A DNA stretch of 21,568 bases from JBDRNO01 sp043811005 (GTDB lineage Bacteria > Bacteroidota > Bacteroidia > NORP154), in assembly GCA_043811005.1 (NCBI GenBank), contig JBDRNO010000102.1, forward strand, positions 1 to 21,568, given 5' to 3'. A program made the translations under genes and the position numbers. Under the pieces are notes generated by a model, which saw nothing but the letters and a program-made list of their open reading frames with translations, was not told where the DNA came from and did not search any database. Of this stretch, positions 1 through 8,429 are shown in pieces (position 1 is the first letter of the stretch; every line of letters begins with the position of its first letter).

Positions 1-3
1 TTT

Positions 4-31
4 CAAATCCCAAATCTCAAATCTCAAATCT
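4..31. repeat. Heptamer tract, unit CAAATCT, four copies
   Basis: Four consecutive 7-bp units are read directly: CAAATCC, then CAAATCT three times, followed by CAAA. This is the first of several 7-bp-phased tracts in the window. It lies at the window edge and may continue upstream. No function can be assigned from the sequence. Confidence 0.85.
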
Positions 32-44
32 CAAAAAATGAACT

Positions 45-203
45 ATGAAGTATGAAAGAGACCTTGGTGAAAGATTGCTGCAGTTTGCGGTGGATGTTAT
101 TCTGTATCTTCGTACAAACGCATCCTTGCCTCTATCCTCAATAAATTATCTACCCTATTACTTCTTTTTATCCCCTTTTTGTAATTTGAAATTTGTAATT
201 TGA
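45..203 (+). pseudogene. Probable remnant of a four-helix-bundle (S23/IVP-like) protein gene
   Basis: An ATG at 45 opens a 52-codon frame ending in TGA at 201-203. The first 24 or so residues (MKYERDLGERLLQFAVDVI, then LYLRT) resemble the N-terminus of the small four-helix-bundle proteins of the 23S rRNA intervening-sequence family (TIGR02436 type), which usually run about 115-130 residues. After about residue 24 the similarity stops. The frame then runs through low-complexity sequence and ends inside a heptamer tract, so the gene looks truncated to its first helix. The family assignment is from memory of the motif and is tentative. The alternative is a chance ORF. Confidence 0.4.
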
Positions 204-205
204 TC
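178..205. repeat. Heptamer tract, unit TTTGTAA, abutting a hairpin
   Basis: Four 7-bp units follow one another without a gap: TTTGTAA, TTTGAAA, TTTGTAA, TTTGATC. The last unit overlaps the left arm of the inverted repeat at 203-223. It has the same period as the tracts at 4-31, 1730-1855, 2692-2726 and 16097-16124, although the unit sequence differs. Confidence 0.8.
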
Positions 206-223
206 CTGAACTTGTTTCAGGAT
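203..223. repeat. Inverted repeat (8-bp arms, 5-nt loop)
   Basis: ATCCTGAA at 203-210 is the perfect reverse complement of TTCAGGAT at 216-223, with loop CTTGT between. It could be a transcription terminator for the truncated upstream frame, but no T-run follows directly. It fits better as a short dispersed palindrome joined to the heptamer tract. The rest of the stretch up to 394 is AT-rich and holds only the candidate gcvP promoter. Confidence 0.7.
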
Positions 224-340
224 GGGACTTTTTACTATTTTTATGATATTATGGACAGGGTCTAATTAGAGGCAAAATTACTTTTAAAGTTAATATTGGA
301 GCGGAATAAATTTTCTTTTATCAAATAGCGCCAATATAAC

Positions 341-348
341 TAACTTTG
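341..348 (+). promoter_or_regulatory. Candidate -7 element of the gcvP promoter
   Basis: TAACTTTG matches the Bacteroidota -7 consensus TAnnTTTG exactly and lies 46 nt upstream of the gcvP ATG. No clear TTTG -33 element sits 17-23 nt upstream, so the call rests on the -7 box and its position. No glycine riboswitch fold was recognised in the leader. Confidence 0.5.
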
Positions 349-394
349 CATTTCCAATAATTTATTCGTATCTGAATTTCAATAATTTAACCTG

Positions 395-3300
395 ATGAAT
401 GAATCTTTTACTTCACGGCACATCGGCCCTAATGCTGAAGAAACAGAGCAAATGCTAAAAAAAATAGGCACACCCTCTTTGGATGCCCTGATTGGCGAAA
501 CCATACCCTCTTCAATTAGATTGGAAGATCCATTAAATCTCCCGGAAGCGTTGAGCGAATATGAATACTGCAAACATATAAAAGAAATAGCATCTAAGAA
601 TAAAATTTTCAGAACATACATTGGTTTAGGTTATTATAATTGTATCACACCTGGCGTGATACAGAGGAATATCATGGAAAACCCGGGTTGGTATACGTCA
701 TATACTCCATATCAGGCGGAAATTTCCCAGGGAAGGCTGGAAGCCCTTCTGGTTTTTCAAACCATGTTAATGGATCTCACAGCAATGGAAATTGCTAATG
801 CTTCTTTATTGGATGAGGCAACTGCAGCAGCAGAGGCAATGACAATGCTTTATAACACAAGGTCGAAAGAAGCGGTAAAAAGAGAGATAAATAAATTTTT
901 CGTTTCAAATGAGTGTTTTCCTCAAACTATAGAAGTTTTAAAGACCCGCTCAGAACCATTGGGTATTGAAATTATTTTTGGCAATCATGAGGAAATGGAT
1001 ATTAATGACAAAATATTCGGGGTTTTGCTACAATACCCCACAAGTGATGGCGCAGTGTATGATTATTCCGGCTTTGTTAGAAAAGCTCATGATAATGAAA
1101 TTTCAGTCGTGGTAGCTGCCGATATACTTGGTTTAACTTTACTAACGCCTCCGGGTGAATGGGGAGCTGATGTCGTGGTTGGTTCAACGCAGAGATTTGG
1201 GATACCTATGGGCTACGGAGGTCCTCATGCAGCTTATTTTGCCACAAAAGAACAATTTAAGAGAAATATTCCAGGAAGGATCATTGGCGTTTCCATAGAT
1301 GCGGAAGGCAACAGGGCGTTACGCATGGCTCTCCAAACCCGTGAGCAGCATATCAGAAGGGATAAAGCTACGTCTAATATTTGCACTTCCCAGGTTCTGT
1401 TAGCCGTTATGGCTGGTATGTATGCTGTTTACCACGGACCGCATGGGCTTAAATCAATTGCAAAACGCATTAATCATCTCACTGCCTTACTAAATGAAGA
1501 GGTAGTGAAATTAGGTTATAAACAGGTTAACGGGATTTTTTTTGATACCTTAAAGATCCAAATTCCCGAAGATGTTTCTATTGATGAGATTCAAAGATCA
1601 GCTTTAAATGCAGAAATAAATTTCAGGTACATAAATGATAAAACCATTGGAATAAGTATTGATGAGACAACTGATATTAATGACATTAATGATATTCTAA
1701 ACATTTTTGCCATGGCACATTCTAATTCAAACAACAAATATCCAACATCCAGCATCCAGTCGGCAAAGCTCAGTACCCAGACCCCAACATCAAACATAAA
1801 ACAACAAATATCCAACATCCAGCATCCGGCATCCATAATCCAGTATCTTACATCTTTACCGGATAATCTCAAAAGAGACACCTCATTTTTAACTCACCCT
1901 ATCTTTAATACATATCATTCCGAGACCGGGATGATGCGATATATAAAAAAACTTGAGAACAAAGATCTTTCGCTTACTCATTCAATGATCCCGTTAGGTT
2001 CGTGCACGATGAAACTAACTGCGGCACAGGAGCTGTTCTATTTGAGCTGGCAGGAATTCGGGGCTGTACATCCTTTTGTCCCTGTTGAACAGGCAAAAGG
2101 ATACACCTTGATAATTAGTGAACTCGAAAAGCTATTATGCGAAATAACCGGTTTTGATGCGATCTCATTTCAACCCAATTCAGGCGCCCAGGGTGAATTT
2201 GCCGGCTTGATGGTTATCAGGGAATATCATAAAAACAGGGGGGAGGGACACAGGAATATTGCTCTTATTCCAGCATCGGCACATGGGACCAATCCTGCCA
2301 GCGCGGTGATGGCAGGGATGGAAGCAATTATGGTGAAATGCGATGATGCGGGAAATATTGAAGTTGATGATTTAAAAGAGAAAGCAATAAAATACAGGGA
2401 TAACCTTTCAGCTTTTATGGTTACTTACCCCTCAACACACGGGGTATTTGAGGAAAATATAATTGAGATAAACCAGATAATACATAATAATGGCGGGCAG
2501 GTCTATATGGATGGAGCAAACCTGAATGCGCAGATAGGATTGACCAATCCTGCTATTATCGGGGCTGATGTTTGCCACCTCAATTTACACAAGACTTTTG
2601 GCATCCCCCATGGCGGGGGTGGACCAGGGATGGGACCGATAGGTGTTGCAGTTCATCTCACTCCGTTTCTACCTTCACATCCTCTTCTTAGAACTCAAAG
2701 CTCACAACTCACAACTCACAACTCATTTATCCACCGAAGCTTCAGCGAAGGTGGACAACTCACTCCTGTATCAGCAGCGCCTTATGGAAGCCCGTTTGTT
2801 CTTCCAATATCTTATGGCTATATAAAAATGCTGGGAGGAAAAGGGTTAAAGAAAGTATCAAAAGCAGCAATTTGTAATGCGAATTATATTTCCGTATCTC
2901 TACAGAAACATTATTCAATTCTTTATAAGGGAAAAAATGGCTATGTAGGACATGAAATGATCCTGGATTGCAGGGAATTTAAAAGAACTGCACAAATTGA
3001 AGTTGAAGATATTGCAAAAAGATTAATTGACTATGGTTATCATGCACCTACCGTTTCTTTTCCTGTGATTGGAACGATGATGATAGAGCCGACCGAAAGT
3101 GAGTCAAAACAGGAATTGGACAGGTTTTGTGAGTCCCTGATCTCAATAAGAGATGAGATCAGGGAAATAGAAGAAAGCAGGGCTGACTTAAGAGATAATG
3201 TGCTCAAAAATGCTCCGCATACAGCCAGTGTGGCAGCTTCTGACAAATGGGAACATTCTTATTCACGGCAAAAAGCCGTTTATCCTTTGGAATGGACAAG

Positions 3301-3409
3301 AGAAAATAAATATTGGTCTCCTGTAAGCAGGATTGATAATGCTTTTGGGGACAGGAACCTCGTTTGCTGTTGCCCGGCTTTTGAAAATTATGCGGAGGAA
3401 GTTGTGTAG
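395..3409 (+). CDS. gcvP: Glycine dehydrogenase (decarboxylating), P protein of the glycine cleavage system
   Basis: This PLP enzyme decarboxylates glycine and passes the aminomethyl group to the lipoyl arm of GcvH, in the cytoplasm. The 1004-residue product is the fused single-chain form. The N-terminal half begins with the family motif SRHIGPN. The C-terminal half carries THPIFNTYHSE, MIPLGSCTMK, SAHGTNPAS and the PLP site NLHKTFGIPHGGGGPGMGP, with the Schiff-base lysine at about K733. The usual length in relatives is about 950-965. The excess is explained by two low-complexity stretches, residues 446-487 (the linker between the halves) and about 766-790 (between PFLPSHP and VSAAPYGS), both encoded by DNA heptamer repeats. 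All core motifs and the frame are intact, so activity is likely. gcvT and gcvH are not adjacent. The ATG at 395 is chosen because it gives the family N-terminus, and the Shine-Dalgarno sequence is poor, as is usual in this phylum. Confidence 0.97.
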   Translation: MNESFTSRHIGPNAEETEQMLKKIGTPSLDALIGETIPSSIRLEDPLNLPEALSEYEYCKHIKEIASKNKIFRTYIGLGYYNCITPGVIQRNIMENPGWYTSYTPYQAEISQGRLEALLVFQTMLMDLTAMEIANASLLDEATAAAEAMTMLYNTRSKEAVKREINKFFVSNECFPQTIEVLKTRSEPLGIEIIFGNHEEMDINDKIFGVLLQYPTSDGAVYDYSGFVRKAHDNEISVVVAADILGLTLLTPPGEWGADVVVGSTQRFGIPMGYGGPHAAYFATKEQFKRNIPGRIIGVSIDAEGNRALRMALQTREQHIRRDKATSNICTSQVLLAVMAGMYAVYHGPHGLKSIAKRINHLTALLNEEVVKLGYKQVNGIFFDTLKIQIPEDVSIDEIQRSALNAEINFRYINDKTIGISIDETTDINDINDILNIFAMAHSNSNNKYPTSSIQSAKLSTQTPTSNIKQQISNIQHPASIIQYLTSLPDNLKRDTSFLTHPIFNTYHSETGMMRYIKKLENKDLSLTHSMIPLGSCTMKLTAAQELFYLSWQEFGAVHPFVPVEQAKGYTLIISELEKLLCEITGFDAISFQPNSGAQGEFAGLMVIREYHKNRGEGHRNIALIPASAHGTNPASAVMAGMEAIMVKCDDAGNIEVDDLKEKAIKYRDNLSAFMVTYPSTHGVFEENIIEINQIIHNNGGQVYMDGANLNAQIGLTNPAIIGADVCHLNLHKTFGIPHGGGGPGMGPIGVAVHLTPFLPSHPLLRTQSSQLTTHNSFIHRSFSEGGQLTPVSAAPYGSPFVLPISYGYIKMLGGKGLKKVSKAAICNANYISVSLQKHYSILYKGKNGYVGHEMILDCREFKRTAQIEVEDIAKRLIDYGYHAPTVSFPVIGTMMIEPTESESKQELDRFCESLISIRDEIREIEESRADLRDNVLKNAPHTASVAASDKWEHSYSRQKAVYPLEWTRENKYWSPVSRIDNAFGDRNLVCCCPAFENYAEEVV
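1730..1855. repeat. 18-unit degenerate heptamer array inside gcvP
   Basis: The 126 nt divide exactly into 18 heptamers with approximate consensus AACATCC, for example AATATCC, AACATCC, AGCATCC at 1737-1757 and again at 1807-1827. A 28-bp direct repeat starts at 1730 and at 1800, 70 bp (ten units) apart, so the phase is preserved over the whole array. Because 70 is not a multiple of 3, the two copies are translated in different frames, showing that the repetition belongs to the DNA and not to the protein. The array encodes exactly 42 codons (residues 446-487) and leaves the frame open. Confidence 0.85.
2692..2763. repeat. Heptamer tract plus hairpin inside gcvP
   Basis: Five heptamers run from 2692 to 2726: AACTCAA, AGCTCAC, AACTCAC, AACTCAC, AACTCAT. 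An imperfect palindrome follows at 2730-2755. Its outer arms are TCCACC and GGTGGA, and its inner stem is CTTC-AGC-GAAG at 2740-2750. A further AACTCAC unit lies at 2757-2763. The block is translated as roughly residues 766-790 of GcvP and falls between two conserved motifs, where relatives have a shorter loop. Confidence 0.8.
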
Positions 3410-3445
3410 AGAGTAAAAAAATATTTTTATTTCTAAAAAAAGCAT

Positions 3446-3453
3446 TACATTTG
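3446..3453 (+). promoter_or_regulatory. Candidate -7 element for the SprB-repeat protein
   Basis: TACATTTG fits TAnnTTTG and lies in the 129-nt gap after gcvP, 85 nt before the next ATG. The region upstream is A/T-rich without a clear -33 box. It suggests separate transcription of the downstream gene. Confidence 0.4.
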
Positions 3454-3538
3454 ACCTCTTATTATTAATTATAAAAAAACACAATAATTTTTATTCATTA
3501 ACCTTGACTGCACAGAAACAGTCATAAAATTAATCATC

Positions 3539-6526
3539 ATGAAAAAAATTACTCTTTTAATGGCGTTTATCACGTTTTGTTCGTTTGCTTTTGCCCAGGG
3601 CAAAATACAACAGATTCAACATCAGCCCAAAAGTGCGGCACCTCAGCAAGTTGGCAGCATACAGGTAAAACCTTTAGATAATAGTGGAATTGTTACTCAT
3701 CAGAGTATGCAGAAAAAAGTAGCCTTCTTTACTGAAGATTTTCAATCAGTTACTCCTCCGGCACTTCCGGCAGGTTGGACAACAAGTTCTTTAGGTACCG
3801 ATGGTGGCTTTTTTACAGGTAATGCTGCTGATGCCAATGCAGGTGGTTACTGGGCTGTTGCCACACACACAACATTTGCTATGACAAATGATGATGTTTG
3901 TAACTGCGACAAATCTGCCGATTATTTGGAAATGCCGCAGTTTGATTTTACTGGGTATTCAGGGTTATCCCTGGCATTCGAATACGTTGATGATAGATCT
4001 TATGGCGGTAATCCCAACACAGTTGAACTAAATATTAACGGAGCCGGGTGGAATGTTTTATTTACACTTGCACAAACAACATTGAGCTGGGAGTTCATTA
4101 ATATTCCATTAACCGGAACGGACAATCAACCCGATGTACGCATTCGTTTTCATTATGATGATGCAGGTGAATGGGCTACCGGCTTAGCTATTGATGATGT
4201 AATTATTGACGTGCCTCCTGCTAATGACCTGGCAATTAAAACTATTTATTATGACACACTGGGAGTTCCGTTAAATATTCCTGACTCCATGAGTACGCTT
4301 TATTATTATCAAATTCCATACAAACAGGCAATAATGGATTCCATTTACTTTTCATGTGATGCATTGAACAATGGAGGAGTTACACAACCCAACACAAAAC
4401 TCTTTGTTGATGTTTCCGGTGCTGGGACATATAGCGATAGCAGTTCAACCATCTCATTGGCGCCCACAGCAAGTGATGCGCTTATGATCACTGCTCCTTT
4501 TACTCCTTCAGCAAAGGGAACCCACAATGTGACATTTGGAGTTTGGTCGGATTCAACAGATGCTTTTCCCGTTGATAATGAAGTGAATGATTTTTTTGAT
4601 GTTACTGATTCGGTTTATGCAAGGGATGACGGAAATCTTTCAGCAGCTGGGGCATGGTGGTATGGACCTGGTGCAAATTACGAGGTCGGCAATATGTTAG
4701 AGATATTTACCCCGGACACTGCTGTTTCTATTTCATATTATAATTATACCAATCCAGCCTCAAGTATTGGCATTGCCGGCAATATTATCAGCTTGAATCT
4801 TTATGATGCTGCCGGTTTTAATGCTTTTACACCAATTGCCTCCAATCAATATTACGTTATTACGGCTAATGACGAGGATGCATGGATAACCCTTCCAATA
4901 CCGAAAACCGGCTTGGTTCGGGGTGAATATGTTGTTACAGTGGAAACTTTAAATGACCAGTGCTACTTAGCAAGTCAGACTGCCCCGCCTTTAACTGTCT
5001 ATATTGATTCTGATAATGGTGGTGTAACATGGTATTATTCTGATAAAATACCATGGATCCGGCTTAATCTTCAAGCGCCTATTATCTGCGATCTTGTAAC
5101 GAGCAGCGATTCTACAGTTGCTGCATGCGGTGAAATTAACGGAACTGCAACAGTTAATGTTACTGGCGGAACTGCTCCATATTCTTACATGTGGAATGAT
5201 CCGGGTGCACAAACAACAGCAACTGCAACAGGGTTAATGGGTGGAACTTATTCGGTAACAGTAACTGATGTAAATGGCTGTACCGAAACAGAAAGTGTTA
5301 CCATTACAAGCACAACAGCTATATCAGTAACGGTAACTTCAACTGATCCTACTTCCTGTGGCGTAGATGACGGAATTGCCACTGCAACAGTTACCGGTGG
5401 CTCAACGCCATATACATATTCCTGGAATACTATACCTGTTCAAACCACCGCTGCAGCCACCGGTTTAGGTGTGGGATTTTATTCTGTTTCAGTAACAGAT
5501 GGCAATAATTGCCAGGATATGGAAAGCGCCACTCTTGTTGATGCCGGTGCACCTACATTAGTAATATCAGACACCTCGATGGTTACCTGTTTTGCCTTTG
5601 GTAACGGTTCAGCCACTGTTACCCCTTCAGGCGGTACTCCACCATATACTTATTTATGGTTCCCTGCCGGTGGCGCTGGCCCTACTGCGTCAGGATTGCC
5701 ACCAGGAACGTTTACGGTAACCGTAACTGATTCTGCAAGTTGTGCAGCTATCATCAGTGTGGTTATTACCCAGCCGACTGCTCTCGTACTTTCAAGTGTT
5801 TCCACAGGTGTTTTATGTAATGGAGATACAGATGGATCTATTGCTCTTACTGTTTCCGGAGCAACACCACCTTATGATTATTTGTGGGATGATCCCAGTT
5901 CCACTACTACAGAAGACATCAGCGGTTTAGCGCCTGATACTTATACTGTAACCGTAACAGATGATAATGGTTGCCAGGATACTGAAACAGCTACTATTTC
6001 AGAACCTGCGACAATAGTTATTACTCTTGCTGGCTTAACTGATGAAACTACTATGGGAGCTAACGATGGGACTATGAGTATATCAGTAACAGGAGGAACA
6101 GGCGCATATGCTTATGTCTGGTCACCTGCACCTGGTAGTGGTCAAGGCACTTCTGACGTTACTGCTCTTTCACCAAATATTTATACAGTAACAGTAACAG
6201 ATGCCAACAGCTGCATAGCAACTTATACTGATACGATTGACGCTGGTCCGGATGCAATTCCTGAATCTTATAATAATGTAACTTTCAGCATACATCCAAA
6301 TCCAAATAATGGTCAGTTTGTTATTAAGTTCAGTAATGTAAAAAAAGACGATTATTTGTTTGAAGTGAGAAATATTATCGGGCAGCTTATCTATACCCTG
6401 AAGGCAGATAATATTTCCGGTAACTTTATGAAAAAAGTTGACCTGACAGAACTCAACAGTGGAGTTTATTTCTTAAGTATAAGTAATGTTGCAGGTATAA
6501 GGACTGAAAAGTTGATTGTATACTAA
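3539..6526 (+). CDS. T9SS-secreted surface protein with SprB repeats and type A sorting domain
   Basis: This is a 995-residue exported protein. Residues 1-19 form a signal peptide (MKKITLLMAFITFCSFAFA). Residues about 65-225 resemble a choice-of-anchor J / MAM-like jelly-roll domain: it opens with FFTEDF and closes with GLAIDDVIID. Residues about 230-510 form a beta-rich, CARDB-like region I cannot name further. Five SprB-type repeats follow, starting near residues 517, 600, 680, 757 and 830, each with G(T/S)xPYxYxW and (Y/F)xVxVTDxxxC. The last 80 or so residues, beginning FSIHPNPNNGQF and ending KLIVY, are a Por-secretion (TIGR04183, type A) signal, which targets proteins through T9SS for surface attachment or release. 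The name SprB repeat comes from the gliding adhesin of Flavobacterium, but at this length an adhesin or structural role is only an inference. It converges with pckA. Confidence 0.9.
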   Translation: MKKITLLMAFITFCSFAFAQGKIQQIQHQPKSAAPQQVGSIQVKPLDNSGIVTHQSMQKKVAFFTEDFQSVTPPALPAGWTTSSLGTDGGFFTGNAADANAGGYWAVATHTTFAMTNDDVCNCDKSADYLEMPQFDFTGYSGLSLAFEYVDDRSYGGNPNTVELNINGAGWNVLFTLAQTTLSWEFINIPLTGTDNQPDVRIRFHYDDAGEWATGLAIDDVIIDVPPANDLAIKTIYYDTLGVPLNIPDSMSTLYYYQIPYKQAIMDSIYFSCDALNNGGVTQPNTKLFVDVSGAGTYSDSSSTISLAPTASDALMITAPFTPSAKGTHNVTFGVWSDSTDAFPVDNEVNDFFDVTDSVYARDDGNLSAAGAWWYGPGANYEVGNMLEIFTPDTAVSISYYNYTNPASSIGIAGNIISLNLYDAAGFNAFTPIASNQYYVITANDEDAWITLPIPKTGLVRGEYVVTVETLNDQCYLASQTAPPLTVYIDSDNGGVTWYYSDKIPWIRLNLQAPIICDLVTSSDSTVAACGEINGTATVNVTGGTAPYSYMWNDPGAQTTATATGLMGGTYSVTVTDVNGCTETESVTITSTTAISVTVTSTDPTSCGVDDGIATATVTGGSTPYTYSWNTIPVQTTAAATGLGVGFYSVSVTDGNNCQDMESATLVDAGAPTLVISDTSMVTCFAFGNGSATVTPSGGTPPYTYLWFPAGGAGPTASGLPPGTFTVTVTDSASCAAIISVVITQPTALVLSSVSTGVLCNGDTDGSIALTVSGATPPYDYLWDDPSSTTTEDISGLAPDTYTVTVTDDNGCQDTETATISEPATIVITLAGLTDETTMGANDGTMSISVTGGTGAYAYVWSPAPGSGQGTSDVTALSPNIYTVTVTDANSCIATYTDTIDAGPDAIPESYNNVTFSIHPNPNNGQFVIKFSNVKKDDYLFEVRNIIGQLIYTLKADNISGNFMKKVDLTELNSGVYFLSISNVAGIRTEKLIVY

Positions 6527-6545
6527 ATGTTCTTTTACCGAAGAC

Positions 6546-6581
6546 AAAAAACCCCGTACTTTGGATGGTACGGGGTTTTTT
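6546..6581. terminator. Bidirectional intrinsic terminator
   Basis: There is a 14-bp perfect stem, 6546-6559 with 6568-6581, and an 8-nt loop. The GC-rich core ACCCCGTAC/GTACGGGGT is flanked by an A-run on the left and a T-run on the right, so it can terminate both the plus-strand gene ending at 6526 and pckA, whose stop is at 6584-6586. It is the clearest terminator in the window. Confidence 0.95.
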
Positions 6582-6583
6582 TA

Positions 6584-8245
6584 TTAAACAGCAACGCTCT
6601 TCATCCTTTTCGGTCCTGCTACAACTATTTCATCCGGACAGCCCTTTGTAAATAGCTTGAAATTTTCAATATAACGTGCTGCAAGAGCGTCATATTTTTT
6701 CCAGTATTCTTTTTTATTTCCCCATGCATTGGAAGGGTCGAACACATCATCCGGCACATTAGGACATGTAAGCGGAACTTCGAAACCGAACAGATTATCC
6801 TTACGGTATTTTACCTTGTTCAGTTTGCCGTCAAGTACGGCATTTAACATATTACGGGTATGACGGATGCTTATACGTTTGCCAACACCGAATTTTCCTC
6901 CAATCCATCCGGTATTTACAAGCCAAACATTGGTTTTGTACTTTTGCATCTTTTTTTTGAGAAGATCTGCATAAAAGAAAGGATGATGTACCATAAAAGG
7001 TGCGCCAAAACAGGCGCTGAAAGTTATTTCAGGTTCAATACCCAATCCCATTTCAGTTCCTGCAATTTTTGAAGTATAACCACTTATAAAATGGTAAATT
7101 GCCTGGTCCATATCCAAGCGGGCTATCGGAGGCATTACACCCTGGGCATCGCAGGTAAGGAATATCACATTTTCAGGATGCTTTTTTACCATTTTATCAG
7201 GTACGGAATTAGGTATAAAATCAAGCGGATAAGAACACCTTGTATTTTCAGTTATCTGTTCATCATCAAGGTCTATCATTCTGGATGCGGGGTCATAAAT
7301 AACATTTTCAAGTATAGTTCCGAACCTGCGTGTACATTCATATATCTCCGGTTCATTCTCTGCTGATAAACGGATCACTTTGGCATAACATCCGGCTTCA
7401 TAGTTGAATACTCCATCATCACTCCAGCCGTGCTCATCATCACCAATGAGTTTCCTCAAAGGATCTGCGGAAAGCGTGGTCTTACCTGTTCCGCTGAGAC
7501 CGAAGAACAATGCAACATCTCCTTTTTTGCCTACATTGGCAGAGCAGTGCATTGACATTACGTCCTGCAGGGGTTTGAGATAATTCATTATTGTAAAAAT
7601 GGATTTTTTGATCTCTCCTGCATAGCTGGAATTTGCTATTATTGCAAGGCGTTTTGAGAAATCAATAACAATGGCTGTTTGGCTAAGTGTTCCGTCAATT
7701 CGGGGATCCACCTTAAAAGAAGGGGCTGCGATCAATGTAAAATCAGGAACAAAACTTTTATGTTCAGCAAGGTCCTTGATCGTTATGCACATATTACGTG
7801 CAAAAAGACTCTGCCATGCTTTGTCGGTTATTATACGCACAGCTATCCTGTGGGCGGGATCAGCTCCTGCATAAACATCCTGTACGAAAAGTTCTTCACC
7901 CTGGAAGAATGCCTGAAGCCGGGTAAAGAGCCCGTTGAATTTTTCCGGGCTCATAGGTCTGTTGTACTCACCCCAGTCGATCTTGTCCTCTGTTGAAGGT
8001 TCACGGACAAAATATTTATCATTTGCTGCCCTGGCAGTCCATTTACCAGTATATACCTGGAATGCGCCACCATTTACAATTTTACCTTCGTTACGGAAGA
8101 CAGCTTCTTCATATAAAGCCGGTTCCGGAAGGTTCCAGTATACCCTGTCCAGGTGAATCAGACCATGATTTTCAAGTCCGTAATTACTTCTCAGGTCTTC
8201 AGCTTGTTTTTGTGCCGGGGTATCAAACTTAAGGTATTTTGACAT
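6584..8245 (-). CDS. pckA: Phosphoenolpyruvate carboxykinase (ATP)
   Basis: The enzyme converts oxaloacetate plus ATP to PEP, CO2 and ADP, the entry step of gluconeogenesis; many Bacteroidota also run it in reverse during fermentation. The 553-residue product has the ATP-type signatures in order: AGEIKKS (metal-binding lysine), SMHCSANVG (metal-binding histidine), the P-loop FGLSGTGKTTLS, GDDEHGWSD (kinase-2 aspartates), NTRCSYPLDFI (substrate arginine) and WIGGKFGVGKRISIRHTR. Length is slightly above the usual 530-545. It starts at the ATG whose complement is at 8243-8245. The 184-nt gap upstream carries TACTAAT repeats and no consensus -7 box I can find. It is transcribed alone and ends at a strong terminator. 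Confidence 0.97.
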   Translation of the reverse strand: MSKYLKFDTPAQKQAEDLRSNYGLENHGLIHLDRVYWNLPEPALYEEAVFRNEGKIVNGGAFQVYTGKWTARAANDKYFVREPSTEDKIDWGEYNRPMSPEKFNGLFTRLQAFFQGEELFVQDVYAGADPAHRIAVRIITDKAWQSLFARNMCITIKDLAEHKSFVPDFTLIAAPSFKVDPRIDGTLSQTAIVIDFSKRLAIIANSSYAGEIKKSIFTIMNYLKPLQDVMSMHCSANVGKKGDVALFFGLSGTGKTTLSADPLRKLIGDDEHGWSDDGVFNYEAGCYAKVIRLSAENEPEIYECTRRFGTILENVIYDPASRMIDLDDEQITENTRCSYPLDFIPNSVPDKMVKKHPENVIFLTCDAQGVMPPIARLDMDQAIYHFISGYTSKIAGTEMGLGIEPEITFSACFGAPFMVHHPFFYADLLKKKMQKYKTNVWLVNTGWIGGKFGVGKRISIRHTRNMLNAVLDGKLNKVKYRKDNLFGFEVPLTCPNVPDDVFDPSNAWGNKKEYWKKYDALAARYIENFKLFTKGCPDEIVVAGPKRMKSVAV

Positions 8246-8265
8246 GTTTTATATTGTTAGAGCGA

Positions 8266-8352
8266 TACTAATATACTAATTCATACTAATTATACTAATT
8301 AAGACCATTCAATCAACTGACGGATTATTCGTATCATTAGCATTAATTAGTA
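8266..8352. repeat. TACTAAT repeats upstream of pckA
   Basis: TACTAAT occurs four times at 8266, 8274, 8284 and 8293, a spacing of 8-10 bp. An inverted copy, ATTAGTA, lies at 8346-8352. The cluster sits 20-110 nt upstream of the pckA start and could be operator sites or a dispersed AT-rich repeat. The sequence alone does not distinguish these. Confidence 0.6.
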
Positions 8353-8429
8353 TATTGGCATCGTGTTATTACTTTTTATTTTTTACTTGTTTTTTGATTT
8401 AGTGATTTGTAATGATTTGTAAATATCTA

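Noticed and set aside
1591..1881. Minus-strand 96-codon ORF with Cys/Trp-rich repeats, opposite gcvP
   Set aside because: Its repetitive composition is simply the complement of the heptamer array. The gcvP frame has all family motifs through this region.
2643..2825. Plus-strand 60-codon ORF inside gcvP
   Set aside because: It overlaps the second repeat insertion in another frame, has no recognisable domain, and gcvP is intact.
3410..3440. A/T palindrome after gcvP as a terminator
   Set aside because: The AAAAATATTTTT symmetry is purely A/T with no GC stem, so it is too weak to support.
7091..8232. Several plus-strand ORFs of 67-105 codons opposite pckA
   Set aside because: They are antisense shadows of a strongly conserved enzyme, with no domain and no promoter.
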